From assembly GCA_048213135.1 (NCBI GenBank), contig PS015498.1, positions 1 to 50,984 on the forward strand: a stretch of DNA of 50,984 nucleotides, read 5' to 3'. The DNA comes from Reclinomonas americana ATCC 50394 (taxonomy: Eukaryota > Jakobida > Jakobea > Jakobida). Made by a program: the position numbers and the translations under genes. Under the pieces are notes generated by a model. The model was not told where the DNA came from and did no database searches. It was given only the letters and a program-made list of their open reading frames with translations. Numbering within the stretch: position 1 is the first letter of the stretch; every line of letters starts with the position of its first letter. Positions 32,319-43,731 of the stretch are shown piece by piece.

Positions 32319-35300
32319 TCATTGCTTGTCGTCATCGAGTCGAGAAGTGCCTGCTTTCGGTCTCTCCAAAAACAGCCTCCTTGGAGGCAGCGGCACTGGT
32401 GGAAGCGAAAGCACATGTCGGTGCCGGGATCGTGCACGTGCGTTGTCGTCGTCCACGTGTTCGCGTGCCGATGAACGACCCGCGACCGTCTCACCGTGGA
32501 TGTGCACCGCTGCAGGCAGAGTAGTTACCGTCGGCGGCGCTGCCATGGCTGCTGTGATGGTTGGGCGTCGACTCGGCAGCGGTGGGAGACTAGCGAAACG
32601 CGGCGGTAATGGTGGCACGATCATGCATGGCGTAGATCTGTCCGACTCATCCTCTTCCCAACGTGCCAGTGGCCACTGTGCCCCGCCACGATCACGAAGA
32701 AGCGGGCTGGGAAGGGGTGGCAGCAGTGGGAGCTCACTGGCCAGCAATGCAACAGCCGATGGGGAGTATGATGACAGCGGAACCGGTGTGGTTGCAATTG
32801 TTGTCTTGGGCCCCACTCTGGTCGATGATTTGCCAGGCGTCGGCTCTTCCGACGACACTACATGCGGTGTGGTACATTGGTGAGAACACANNNNNNNNNN
32901 NNNNNNNNNNNNNNNNNNNNNNNNNNNNNNNNNNNNNNNNNNNNNNNNNNNNNNNNNNNNNNNNNNNNNNNNNNNNNNNNNNNNNNNNNNNNNNNNNNNN
33001 NNNNNNNNNNNNNNNNNNNNNNNNNNNNNNNNNNNNNNNNNNNNNNNNNNNNNNNNNNNNNNNNNNNNNNNNNNNNNNNNNNNNNNNNNNNNNNNNNNNN
33101 NNNNNNNNNNNNNNNNNNNNNNNNNNNNNNNNNNNNNNNNNNNNNNNNNNNNNNNNNNNNNNNNNNNNNNNNNNNNNNNNNNNNNNNNNNNNNNNNNNNN
33201 NNNNNNNNNNNNNNNNNNNNNNNNNNNNNNNNNNNNNNNNNNNNNNNNNNNNNNNNNNNNNNNNNNNNNNNNNNNNNNNNNNNNNNNNNNNNNNNNNNNN
33301 NNNNNNNNNNNNNNNNNNNNNNNNNNNNNNNNNNNNNNNNNNNNNNNNNNNNNNNNNNNNNNNNNNNNNNNNNNNNNNNNNNNNNNNNNNNNNNNNNNNN
33401 NNNNNNNNNNNNNNNNNNNNNNNNNNNNNNNNNNNNNNNNNNNNNNNNNNNNNNNNNNNNNNNNTTTGCAGTAGTCCACCCCGTATTGGATGGGCACTGA
33501 ATCCTTGCGCTCGCAGTAGTCGTACGGACACGTGTACGCCACGATTTCACCACTTGCCGGTGGCTCAATCAAAGTCCCCTCGTTGCCCATCGGGAGCACC
33601 GAGGCCACATGCCAGTCTGCAGTCACCGGGAACGTCCACAGCTGAGTGCTCAAAGACAGCGAAGCTCCGCCATTGCATACTACATCGGTAGGGCAGCTGC
33701 GGCACACTTGGCCAAACGCGGGAATCGCGTACTCTTTTGCCGGGCACGACTCGCATCCAATTGAAGTGTATTGCTGCCCGGCAGGACAAGCATCGTTGAC
33801 AATTGACAGTTGTGGAGTGTCGTCCGCCAGAACGCTCACGCCGTTGATGGACACGGAGATGTTCAGGTCGCTGTCGTCGCCGGCAGATCGAACCGTTGTT
33901 GTCGTGTCGGTTTGCCCACCACGGCTCGAGACGTACAAATTGAATGTCGCAACGCCGCTGAGAGTGGCTTGTGAGATGTCTCTCGTCTGCGTCAGCAAAA
34001 CCATGCACAGTTAAAATCGGCAGATATGTATGAACGAAGAGAATTCTGCCAAATTGCCGCCTGTCCGCACCAACTCACCGAATTACATACAGGGCACTGT
34101 ACACGGAAAAGTGTGCCATCTAGCGTGGAGATGAACTGACGAAACACGTCGGTGGCCATCACGAGCACGGTGCGGGGCTCGTACGGCGAAGGATACGTGA
34201 CGCTATTGTTGCGCAAAGCCAGCGACACTAAAGCAGTGTAAAGACCTGCGACACACGACGAACACAATCAGCATTTTACAATTCGTGCAATGCAAACTCC
34301 GTAGCGCAACTGCTTCCCACATCAGTGGCGTTACGGTTCGTGGCCACGTTGCCAACCATGATAACGCCATGCGCCTGCATCCACTCACGCCACCCACCGA
34401 AGATGCTAAATGATTGTTGCAGCGGTGCCAGTGCAGCCGGATTGCCTCCACCGTTCCAGAAGAGACCTCCACCCGAGCCCTCACCCAGCAGCCGTGGCGA
34501 TTCCACTGTCGAAGCGATCGCCACATTTCCCGAGAAGTCCACTTGATTCAATGCCACCCCCGCTGCGAACGGCGGAGCAGCGCTGCTGCCTGTCGTATCA
34601 GTAACGTTGACGGCAAGACCGCCGCCACGGCTACCCGACCGGTTGTTGACAAAGGACGACTGCAAGAACTCGGTGCGCGAGCTACTTGAGACACTGGCGC
34701 CGCCACCATCACCACGATCGGCCACGTTGCCTTCCATTCGACATTGGATGCACGAAAAATTGCCGGCGCCGCTCACAAACAGACCTCCGCCAGCAGCAGT
34801 AAGCGCATGGTTTGAGTCAATCAGGGTGGCGCTGGCATACGCGTTGGAGCTGTCCTCGAGGTAAATGCCACCACCAGCCACGGCACGATTACTGACCAGT
34901 GTTGTGCGACTCAGCGTGACATTGGCGTTCTCTGCCGCAGACACAGCACCGCCCGTGCCAGCCTCGGCTGCATTGTCGCGAAACAGCGTCGACTCCAGCT
35001 GCGAGCGTGTGTTTCCCGCGAGGTACACCGCACCACCGGCGCTCTGTGCTCGTCCGCCCACCAGCTTGCTCAACCGGTCCACCCAGCTCCCACGACCTGC
35101 CGAGTTCACATGGCCACCCGAAGTACTGGCGCGATTATTGGTGAAGGTGGTGCTCGTGCTGGTAACGCTTGCCAGTTCGGAGATAAACATACCGCCGCCG
35201 GCCAACACTGCCGAGTTTCCCAACACAGCACACGAGTCCAAGCTGACTATCACTGCTCCATTGGCATACATCCCACTGCCGTCATCGGCACTGTTCCCGT

Positions 35301-37012
35301 CAACCGAGACGGTGAGCAGCGAGTGACGGCTGCTGCCGGATACGGCCAGGCCACTGCCGAAGAGAGCAACGTTCCGACTGACTCGCCCGCCAAGCCAAGT
35401 GGAGGACGACTGCGAATCGGCAAACAAGCCGCCACCGAACTCATCGGCCTTGTTTGTCTGCACCGCAGTAGATTGATCGGATACAATCAAGTTGGCGGCA
35501 GCAGTTAGATACACGCCACCACCGTTGCGAGTGGCGCGATTGTCAGACACTGAGGACGCGGCAGTCAAGTATAGTGTGGTTTGATCCGCCCGCACCGCCA
35601 CTCCTCCACCGTACAGTGCTGTGTTGCTCAGCACTCGAGTGCTGGCTAACGTGAACACAGTGGCCACCTCATTCAGTAGTACACCTCCGCCGTAGCCATT
35701 CGCTGACTGGTTGGACGACACTGTCGAATTCGTCACGAAGCCACCTTGCCCAACCACGGCCAGGCCACCGCCGCCGAGCTCGGCTGTGTTGTACGACACA
35801 GTAGAGTTGACGAGTGTTGAGTTTGTGCCCAGCAGCACGCCACCGCCAGTAACTAGCTGGCCCTGCGCAACATTGGCGGATACAGTGCTGTCGCGAAGCA
35901 CACTGGACGCGTCGACCAATACGCCACCACCGCCACAGGAGCGTCCAGCAATGATCAACGCAGCCGACGAGTTAACAGTATTGCTAGTGAATGTAGACGA
36001 CGCAATCGTGGCCTTGTTGAAGAGGAGCGCTGCACCTCCGCCACAGAGGCTGCCGGACGAGAAGAGTGCGTTGCCAGCGCCAGCATTCAGCACCCTATTG
36101 TTGACAAAGGTACTCTGGTCAACCACCACTGAGTTGATGAGAAGAAGTGCCCCGCCGCCATTGTGAGCACTGCCCTGGCCGTTGAGAGTGTTGTTCAGTC
36201 CACCGATTCCGTCGTTTGTGGACATGTTTTGGGTGAATGTGTTGTTGGTCATGGGAAACGACTGCAGAAAGCACACTATCATGTAAGCGGTCACCGAACA
36301 AAGCATGCGCAAAGCACGCGCATATCCTAACCTGCGTCACGTTGACAGGAGCGACAATCAATGCTGCGCCACCGCCAGCAAACCCGCCAAACGAGGCTCC
36401 AATCTTGGTGAAACTGCCTCCGGAGCCGTTGAAGGCGGAGGTATTGTTGAGAAATGAGGAGTTGCGAACGACCTGCGTGGCACGTGGAATGTGAATGGAA
36501 GAGAGCAGAGGGAGGGAGGGAGAGAGAGATACTGTGTGTTACCAATGATGACGCAGTCGTACTCGAATCCGCAAAAGCGAGAAGACCACCGCCACCTGAG
36601 TACGTCGTGGAACTGCTTCCGGATACAGCGGCATTGCTGCCTCCTTGACCTGGGAAACGACATGCTCACACAGTGAGCACCTTGGGCGAGCTAACGCGAG
36701 TCAATGCTTCCGGGTGCGAGTACCATTGTTCGAGGCCGTGTTGCTCGACAGCGTGCACAGTGACAACTGGGGTAGCACACGGAGGATAAGGTAAGAAGAA
36801 TACCAGCGATAAACATTGCAATGGACACTGCCGAAACTTGCAGCTGACCGCCTTGCATGTACGCAAGCAACGCGCCACCGCCGGTGGCGAATCCCGAAGA
36901 ATCAACTCGGCCCTTACTGCTGGTTCCGCCAGAGGTGTTGCTCGCCGCTGAATTCTGTGTGAAGCGCACCTGGTCGAGCGTAACCTGCCGGCCAGTATCC
37001 ATGAGCTCGCGA

Positions 37013-37060
<48 letters not shown>

Positions 37061-40000
37061 AGAGACACAGAGTAGTTGTCGAGGACTCANNNNNNNNNNN
37101 NNNNNNNNNNNNNNNNNNNNNNNNNNNNNNNNNNNNNNNNNNNNNNNNNNNNNNNNNNNNNNNNNNNNNNNNNNNNNNNNNNNNNNNNNNNNNNNNNNNN
37201 NNNNNNNNNNNNNNNNNNNNNNNNNNNNNNNNNNNNNNNNNNNNNNNNNNNNNNNNNNNNNNNNNNNNNNNNNNNNNNNNNNNNNNNNNNNNNNNNNNNN
37301 NNNNNNNNNNNNNNNNNNNNNNNNNNNNNNNNNNNNNNNNNNNNNNNNNNNNNNNNNNNNNNNNNNNNNNNNNNNNNNNNNNNNNNNNNNNNNNNNNNNN
37401 NNNNNNNNNNNNNNNNNNNNNNNNNNNNNNNNNNNNNNNNNNNNNNNNNNNNNNNNNNNNNNNNNNNNNNNNNNNNNNNNNNNNNNNNNNNNNNNNNNNN
37501 NNNNNNNNNNNNNNNNNNNNNNNNNNNNNNNNNNNNNNNNNNNNNNNNNNNNNNNNNNNNNNNNNNNNNNNNNNNNNNNNNNNNNNNNNNNNNNNNNNNN
37601 NNNNNNNNNNNNNNNNNNNNNNNNNNNNNNNNNNNNNNNNNNNNNNNNNNNNNNNNNNNNNNNNNNNNNNNNNNNNNNNNNNNNNNNNNNNNNNNNNNNN
37701 NNNNNNNNNNNNNNNNNNNNNNNNNNNNNNNNNNNNNNNNNNNNNNNNNNNNNNNNNNNNNNNNNNNNNNNNNNNNNNNNNNNNNNNNNNNNNNNNNNNN
37801 NNNNNNNNNNNNNNNNNNNNNNNNNNNNNNNNNNNNNNNNNNNNNNNNNNNNNNNNNNNNNNNNNNNNNNNNNNNNNNNNNNNNNNNNATCATCGAGTGA
37901 GGGCACTCGCGAGCCAGCAAGTACTCATCCGAAAGCAGTCATACCTGACCACCAGTTGCAGTGAAAATGATCGCACCTCCACCGTTGATAAGCGATGCGC
38001 TATCGGCGGTTCCGTCTGACACAACTATATGGACAGTGTAAGCAAGCACGATTGCATCGGTCGTGGTCCCCATCTCGCGTACCTCCACCAACTCCATTGT
38101 TTGATGCCGAATTCCAAGAGAACACAGTGGCTGTGTAGTTTGCCTGCGTAACAGTAGAAAGAGATGAAGTCATAAAGTCACTGTAACCTCGTTGATAGCG
38201 CGCAGCCGCCCATGTACCTTCACTTGCGAGGACGCAGATTGGAAAAAGATTGCACCACCGCCATTTGTATTGCTTGAGCTCCCAGCAGTTCCACTTGTTC
38301 CCCTTCCTGCTGTACGGATGAGCACATTAAAGAGAAGATCAACCGCGCAGCACAATCGATTGACCTCCACTTCCATTGCCACTGGCTGTGTTGTTCGTGT
38401 ATGTGCACGAATTGATCGTCTGAATCTGTGACGAAACAAGCAAACAGCGCTCAGCACAATACGCGACGCTTGCTGCGGTTTTCATCCCTCCCCATTGACA
38501 TACCTGTGCAGCATTGCTGGTGGGAAAAAAGGTCCACAGCGCACCGCCGCCGTTGTGATGTCCGGAGCTTGAGGCCGTGCCAGAAGAGACAGTAGTGCCT
38601 GGCACGACATGTGTTGCGATGAGTAAGCGCAGTGTCTCTCGTCATTGTCTCGACCACTCACCGGCACTGGCGTTGCCGTTGGCTCTGTTGCTGGTAAATG
38701 TGCAGCCGACAATTGTTTGCTACGCATCGCATATCAGGAGACATGTTGCGACCAAGGAAACACAGTGCATGCCAAACCAGTGTGGGAGATGAGCTTGTTG
38801 CAAACGTAATCCACAGCGCTCCACCTCCGTTGGAATTACCAGAGCTGGAAGCGTTGCCACCATTGGCAGTCGATCCTGCACAGACAGGAGCAGTGAGCAA
38901 ACATTGCCGGAACTTGTTTTAACAGACGCTTACTAATCACACTTGCCTCCATTGCCATTGCTTTCTGCTGCATTGTTGTCGAATGCACTGCTGCTGATCG
39001 TCTTTGGAAGACGGAAAGAGGGGATGGGCGATTCGCCAGAAACACACGCCGGTATACAGCGAAGAAGGCAAACCTGCGTGGTAGTCGTGCTTGAGAATTG
39101 CGTCCACACTGCACCGCCGCCGCTGTGATGTCCCGAACTGACTGCATTGCTGTCGTTGCCTGCCGTGCCTGCACCACACACGACAGAGACACATCCACAG
39201 GTTGAGACATACAGGTACCACACTGTAATCATATCACGACGCACCGCCGCTGGCGTTGCTGTTCGCAGAATTGCTCGAGAATGTGCTGTTGCCGATTGCC
39301 TGAGCTCAACGCCATGAGTGACACGAGTCGAACAAGAAAGTCAAGCGAGGCGTACCTGCACGGCAGTGCTGCTGGTGAACGTGGTCCAGAGTGCACCACC
39401 ACCGCAGTGGTGTCCGGAAGTGGTTGGAGATCCACTGATACCAGTGGAACCTACAGTTATTCTGGTCAGTTGGGTCGTCCGTCTCTTGCTTGCATCCCAT
39501 CAAGCTTAACTGTACCTCCGTTGGAATTGCTGGCGGCGGCGTTCGTGACAAACGTGCAGTCCGTAATTGACTACGACAACAATAAGAGGGAGTCAATATT
39601 TCCAGGACGCAACATTTCACCACCGCCGCAGCTCGACATACCTGGGTGCCGCTGCTGCCGGTTATAAAAGTCCACATGGCACCGCCACCGTTGTTACTGC
39701 CGACACTGGAAGCATCGCTTCTCGCGCTTGAGCCTGCAAGGAACATGAGGAGAGGAAAAGAACACATCGCCATCCACAATCCCAACGCACTTCGACCGGC
39801 GCTGCCGTTGCTGCTGGCTGCATTGCTTGCGAATGTGCAATTGCTGATGCTCTACAGCACGTACGAGAAACCATCAATGATGCAGAAGAATAGTGTGCAC
39901 ACGACATCAGAATGAACGCCAACCTGAGTGACACCGCTGCTGACTGAAAAGTAGCTCCACATTGCACCGCCGCCGCTGTCGTGACCAGAACTGGAAGAGA

Positions 40001-40503
40001 GCACAGAGTTGCCTGTATACGCCAATGAGGGGGTGCTAGACCACTTGTTTGTCGGTGGCAACCAACCACGCATGCACGCCTATGTATACACTCACCTCCG
40101 TTGACGTTTGTTTTGGCTGCATTGCTCGTAAATATGCAACCGCTTACTGACTGCAGCAGTGCCACGAACAATCAATCAGTCGGCACTGGCAAACCGACGA
40201 TATCATGCGCGCACCGACAAACCTGCGTAGCAGTGGTACCCGAGACAAGCAGCCACAGCGCTCCGCCGCCGTTGTTGTAACCAGAACTTGCCGCCGAGTC
40301 ACCGGTACCTGCAGCAACAAACCAAATCAATGCCCACATAAATTAGGTACGCACACACTGTCAATCTCTTCGCCACCTCCGTTGACGTTGCTACTCGCCA
40401 CATTATTGGTGAAAGTGCAATTTCGTAGAGACTACACCGATACAAATGATACGAGTAAAAAAGATCAGTGCTTAGCAGGCGACAGGTCACCTCAGCAAAT
40501 AAA
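32319..40503 (-). CDS. Giant Pmp-repeat surface protein, 5' incomplete
   Basis: From 5' to 3' (right to left), the gene has a tandem array of two-exon units (37940-40440) and several exons between 36330 and 37060. One 1,964-nt exon (34298-36261) of continuous Pmp-type repeats follows, with GGGL/GGGV and FxxN-like motifs such as GGGVLLGTNSTLVNSTVSYN and SCGGGGVLVDASS. Then come a beta-rich exon (34080-34246) and a Cys-rich segment (CPAGQQYTSIGCESCPAKEY). The protein ends in a Pro/Arg-rich tail RLDDDKQ with a stop at 32319. Gap 32891-33464 falls between the Cys-rich part and the tail, where transmembrane helices would be expected. Gap 37090-37888 removes more repeats. The start is not visible. 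Pmp repeats fold as a right-handed beta-helix and occur in surface adhesins. It is probably an adhesin-like membrane protein. Confidence 0.7.
32891..33464. other. Assembly gap (574 N)
   Basis: It lies inside the Pmp gene, between the Cys-rich segment and the cytoplasmic tail. Confidence 0.95.
37090..37888. other. Assembly gap (799 N)
   Basis: It lies inside the Pmp gene next to a (GA)n tract and probably hides repeat exons. Confidence 0.95.
37940..40440 (-). repeat. Tandem array of two-exon Pmp units (about nine)
   Basis: Each unit of about 275 bp has an exon like SSGHHSGGGAVWTQF...TTTTQ, a short intron, and an exon like TISSSAFDNNAAESNGNGG. The next intron starts GTGAG or similar. All first exons end CAG in phase 0, and all second exons end after GGA-G in phase 1, so units can be added or lost without breaking frame. 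Examples on the minus strand lie near 40230-40310, 39925-40010, 39640-39740, 39350-39450, 39075-39170, 38780-38880, 38500-38600 and 38210-38310. Confidence 0.85.
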
Positions 40504-40544
40504 NNNNNNNNNNNNNNNNNNNNNNNNNNNNNNNNNNNNNNNNN
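40504..40544. other. Assembly gap (41 N)
   Basis: Left border of the inverted Pmp island. Confidence 0.95.
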
Positions 40545-41057
40545 CCTCATCAAGTGTGCTCTACTGCCACAGGCGACACCACCAGCCTTGATGCTTTCTC
40601 GAGCAGCTCTGAGAATGGCGGCGGTGCAGTGTCGTCTCGATTTGGCGGAGCGGCATCACAGGTGCGCTCATCGTGTCCTGGTTGCCGACCGGCGGCGGTG
40701 CACGCATGCGACTTACGTGTTGTCGGTTTGTGCAGACAATCAGCAGCAGCATATTTGCAGATAACGCGGCCACCAGCAACGCCAATGGAGGTGATTCCTC
40801 TCTCTCTCTCTGTCACACACACTCTCTCTCCCTGTGGGTGGGAGAGAGCAGAGGACAGAAATCGTCAATCCAGCTCAACTATTTGATGTGTGCAGGCTTC
40901 AGTTCTGGTGGCGATGCTTCTAGTTCCGGCCACGATAGCGGAGGCGGTGCACTGTGGACCATGTTTGCAAGCAGCAGCGGCACTCAGGTTGGTCTCGCTG
41001 GACCGAGAGAAAGAGATAGAAGTCAATGGGGACGATTGACTGAAGCTTCTGCTTGTA
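40545..41057 (+). other. Inverted island of Pmp exons between two gaps
   Basis: This 513-bp block is bounded by N on both sides. On the plus strand it reads the same exon pattern as the minus-strand array: SSSSENGGGAVSSRFGG...SQ, then TISSSIFADNAATSNANGG, then SSGHDSGGGALWTMFASSSG. Junctions again end CAG and GGA-G. If flipped, it would join the array in frame and orientation. The simplest explanation is a contig placed backwards during scaffolding. Confidence 0.75.
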
Positions 41058-41121
41058 NNNNNNNNNNNNNNNNNNNNNNNNNNNNNNNNNNNNNNNNNNN
41101 NNNNNNNNNNNNNNNNNNNNN
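41058..41121. other. Assembly gap (64 N)
   Basis: Right border of the inverted Pmp island. Confidence 0.95.
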
Positions 41122-41475
41122 TACGACAGGTATCGAGAGGTGTCTGGTGGTGATAATCATGATGGCATGCCGACACATTAACTTGTCTGGGACAGCGAAT
41201 GAATTTGTTGTTGTTCGAACGCGTGTCCGGGATTTCCATCTGTGCGACTTGCCTCCGACTGCAGGAACGTGGCCATCATGCAGCTGTGCTGTTTATCCAT
41301 AGTAGGAAGTCACTGCAGCGCTGCGGCAGTTTTGCAGGCGGCCGTGCATGCGTGTGTGGCTCATCTTGTGGCGGACATTGGCTCGAAATGGTAAATTTCC
41401 AGAGCTAGCTGCCATCCACCTCTCGGCACGGGGCACACATAACCTGGCACGCACACACGCACACACGCACGCACC
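41122..41475. other. Stretch without a confident gene
   Basis: After the gap this region has no Pmp motif. Minus-strand frames (for example IPDTRSNNNKFIRCPRQV) could be an early exon of the Pmp gene, but no signal peptide is seen. A CA/CG-rich tract precedes the next ATG. I cannot assign it. Confidence 0.3.
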
Positions 41476-41778
41476 ATGCCGTCCTCCGTCCACCGCTTCT
41501 TCTCCGACCTGTGGGCAAAGGAGATGCAGTGGTCGAGCTGGGCCGCCAGCATCGAAGACTGCAAGCACAGCGTGAGCGAGGGCAACAACTGCGTGCTTCA
41601 GTTCTGCGTCGGTGTGGTGCTTCTGTATGGTCTCCTGTGCATGGGGCTGTATGCTGTGCTTGCTGTTCTCATCATCGTGCTGTGGGTGCTGCTGATGATG
41701 TTCTTTGGCTGGCCCTGCTGCACCTGTTGTCAGTACGACGAGAGAGAAGACGGGAGAGTGTCGCCGTCGCCAGTGTGA
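41476..41778 (+). CDS. Small membrane protein, 100 residues, intronless
   Basis: The ATG at 41476 opens a single exon MPSSVHRFFSDLWAKEMQ, then a soluble part with two cysteines and about 45 hydrophobic residues (FCVGVVLLYGLLCMGLYAVL, then IIVLWVLLMMFFGWPCCTCC). It ends with a charged tail, EDGRVSPSPV and stop. One long or two short helices are likely. The CCTCC cluster could be palmitoylated, which is inferred. No family was recognised. Confidence 0.6.
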   Translation: MPSSVHRFFSDLWAKEMQWSSWAASIEDCKHSVSEGNNCVLQFCVGVVLLYGLLCMGLYAVLAVLIIVLWVLLMMFFGWPCCTCCQYDEREDGRVSPSPV

Positions 41779-41825
41779 GTGCACTCGTGGTTGTGGGTAG
41801 CAGGCATGTAAGAACTGGCGGCGCG

Positions 41826-42027
41826 TTCTCGTGCAGAAACACCAGCATGATTGATAGATCTAGATCTATAGAGGTCTCGCCTTTTCCGTGATGTTTCAGT
41901 TTCTGGTGCTCACTCACTCAAGAAGATGGTGATCACCACTGCTGTTTGGATCAGTAAAGTTGTTGTTGTTGTTGGAATTGTTATGAACACAATCCCGATA
42001 TCGATATTGATATACTGAACTTCGAAG
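41826..42027 (+). promoter_or_regulatory. Shared upstream element, copy A
   Basis: This element ends about 140 bp before the NDUFAF2-like start codon. It matches a second copy upstream of the fumarate reductase on the other strand. Conserved blocks, in order, are TCTCGTGCAGAAACACCAGC, GTTTCTGGTGCTCACTCA, GCTGTTTGGATCAGTAAAG, CGATATCGATAT and TTCGAAG. Between blocks the two copies have diverged and differ in length. It is either a common promoter module or a dispersed repeat. Confidence 0.6.
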
Positions 42028-42167
42028 GTCTCTCTTGCAATTGCGTGCACGATGTGCTCCTGCATTCCTTTTAACTACGTGAAGGCGTCTATACTGCAGC
42101 TGCAACATACCACACAGACTGGATGTTCGATGCGTACACAGGACACCTGAACAATCATTGCACCGCA

Positions 42168-43731
42168 ATGCTTGGTCGTCTCGCCGGAATGCTCCGGCGA
42201 ATGGTGCCGAGTGGTCGCACCCATGTGGGCATCGATGGTCACGGCAACAAATGTTTCGTGTCTCCTCCTCCACTGCACACTCACTCTCTCACTCTCTNNN
42301 NNNNNNNNNNNNNNNNNNNNNNNNNNNNNNNNNNNNNNNNNNNNNNNNNNNNNNNNNNNNNNNNNNNNNNNNNNNNNNNNNNNNNNNNNNNNNNNNNNNN
42401 NNNNNNNNNNNNNNNNNNNNNNNNNNNNNNNNNNNNNNNNNNNNNNNNNNNNNNNNNNNNNNNNNNNNNNNNNNNNNNNNNNNNNNNNNNNNNNNNNNNN
42501 NNNNNNNNNNNNNNNNNNNNNNNNNNNNNNNNNNNNNNNNNNNNNNNNNNNNNNNNNNNNNNNNNNNNNNNNNNNNNNNNNNNNNNNNNNNNNNNNNNNN
42601 NNNNNNNNNNNNNNNNNNNNNNNNNNNNNNNNNNNNNNNNNNNNNNNNNNNNNNNNNNNNNNNNNNNNNNNNNNNNNNNNNNNNNNNNNNNNNNNNNNNN
42701 NNNNCACACTCTCTCCTCAAAGATTTCGAAGTGATCGAGGAGGCCGGTGCGCGTCTCTCACTCTCACCAAAGAAGACAAAGCTCGTGTGTGTTAACTACC
42801 TCTCCCTCTCTCTCTCTCTCTCGCACACAGGAAAAGCCCCTCGCAGAGTGGTGCAGTACCGCGACGACATTGATCCCTCGACAATCCCCGTCGAGTGGCA
42901 CAGCTGGTTGCACTATGTTGCGCCCATCCTCCCCCATTTCCTCCTCCTCCTCTGACTCACTCACTGCCCACACACACAGTCACGCACCACTCCACCGACT
43001 CCAGAGGTCGCCCAGTTGTCTCTCACTTGCTCTCTGTCATTCTCCTATCTCACTGGCCCCCCACACACACAGGAGATTGAGATGCTGACGGCCAAGAAGG
43101 AGCAGCTGGCGAGAAAAGGACGAGAATGGGATGCGGAAGACCGCAAGCTGCGAATGCAAGAAGTGTCGGATCGCGAGAGCATGAGCCAGCGAGGTCGGTT
43201 GACTTGCTTCTCGTCCCTTCTCTTCCTTCCCTTCTCTGCTCTTCCCTTCTCTTCTCTTCTCTGTTCTTCCTTTTCCTTCTCTTCTCTTCTCTGCTCTCCT
43301 CTGCTCTTCACTTCACTCTCCTCTCCTCTCTCCTTCAATCTCCTCTCTCCTCTTCCCTCCTCTGCTTTCTCTTCTCGTCTCTCTCTCCCTCCTCTTCTCT
43401 TCTCTTGCTCTTCTCATCTCTCTCTTCTCCTTCCTTCTCCTCCTTCCTCTTCTCCGTCATGGAGAAGCTCTTCCACCATCTTTCCTCCGTCGTCTGACGA
43501 GTGACGGACACAGCCACTGCAGCGCAAGCGATGCTGGCACAGGCGGCGCAGGATGCTGCAGCGAACATGCCGGCGAAGCTTGGAAAGGCGACTGCAACAG
43601 CAGCAGCAGCGACACCGGCGACTGGACCCGCGCAGCCGTCGAGACCGCGTGCGGGTACGGGAGTGACGCCGACGTTTGAGGCCGATTCGTGGACACCTGG
43701 TGGAGGCGGTGGCGGCGGGAGTAGCTCATAG
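42168..43731 (+). CDS. NDUFAF2: NDUFAF2/NDUFA12-like complex I assembly factor
   Basis: NDUFAF2 (mimitin, B17.2L) assists assembly of mitochondrial complex I. The start exon reads MLGRLAGMLRRMVPSGRTHV then GIDGHGNKCF, matching the family's VG.D..GN.YF. After a 407-N intron gap come FEVIEEAG, RRVVQYRDDIDPSTIPVEW and HSWLHY, the family hallmark. TPPTPEEIEMLTAKKEQLA and a charged helix follow. The last exon is Ala/Pro-rich and ends with FEADSWTPGGGGGGGSSS. The conserved W-x-P near the C-terminus favours NDUFAF2 over NDUFA12. It should act in the mitochondrial matrix. The presence of this gene implies a complex I-bearing mitochondrion. Confidence 0.75.
42298..42704. other. Assembly gap (407 N)
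   Basis: It falls in the first intron of the NDUFAF2-like gene. Confidence 0.95.

Noticed and set aside
37940-40440. CRISPR-like array because of regular spacing
   Set aside because: Repeats are coding exons with splice sites at about 275-bp spacing and diverged sequence; the genome is eukaryotic.
40545-41057. A separate plus-strand Pmp gene
   Set aside because: The block is limited to an island between two gaps and lacks start and stop; a flipped contig is simpler.
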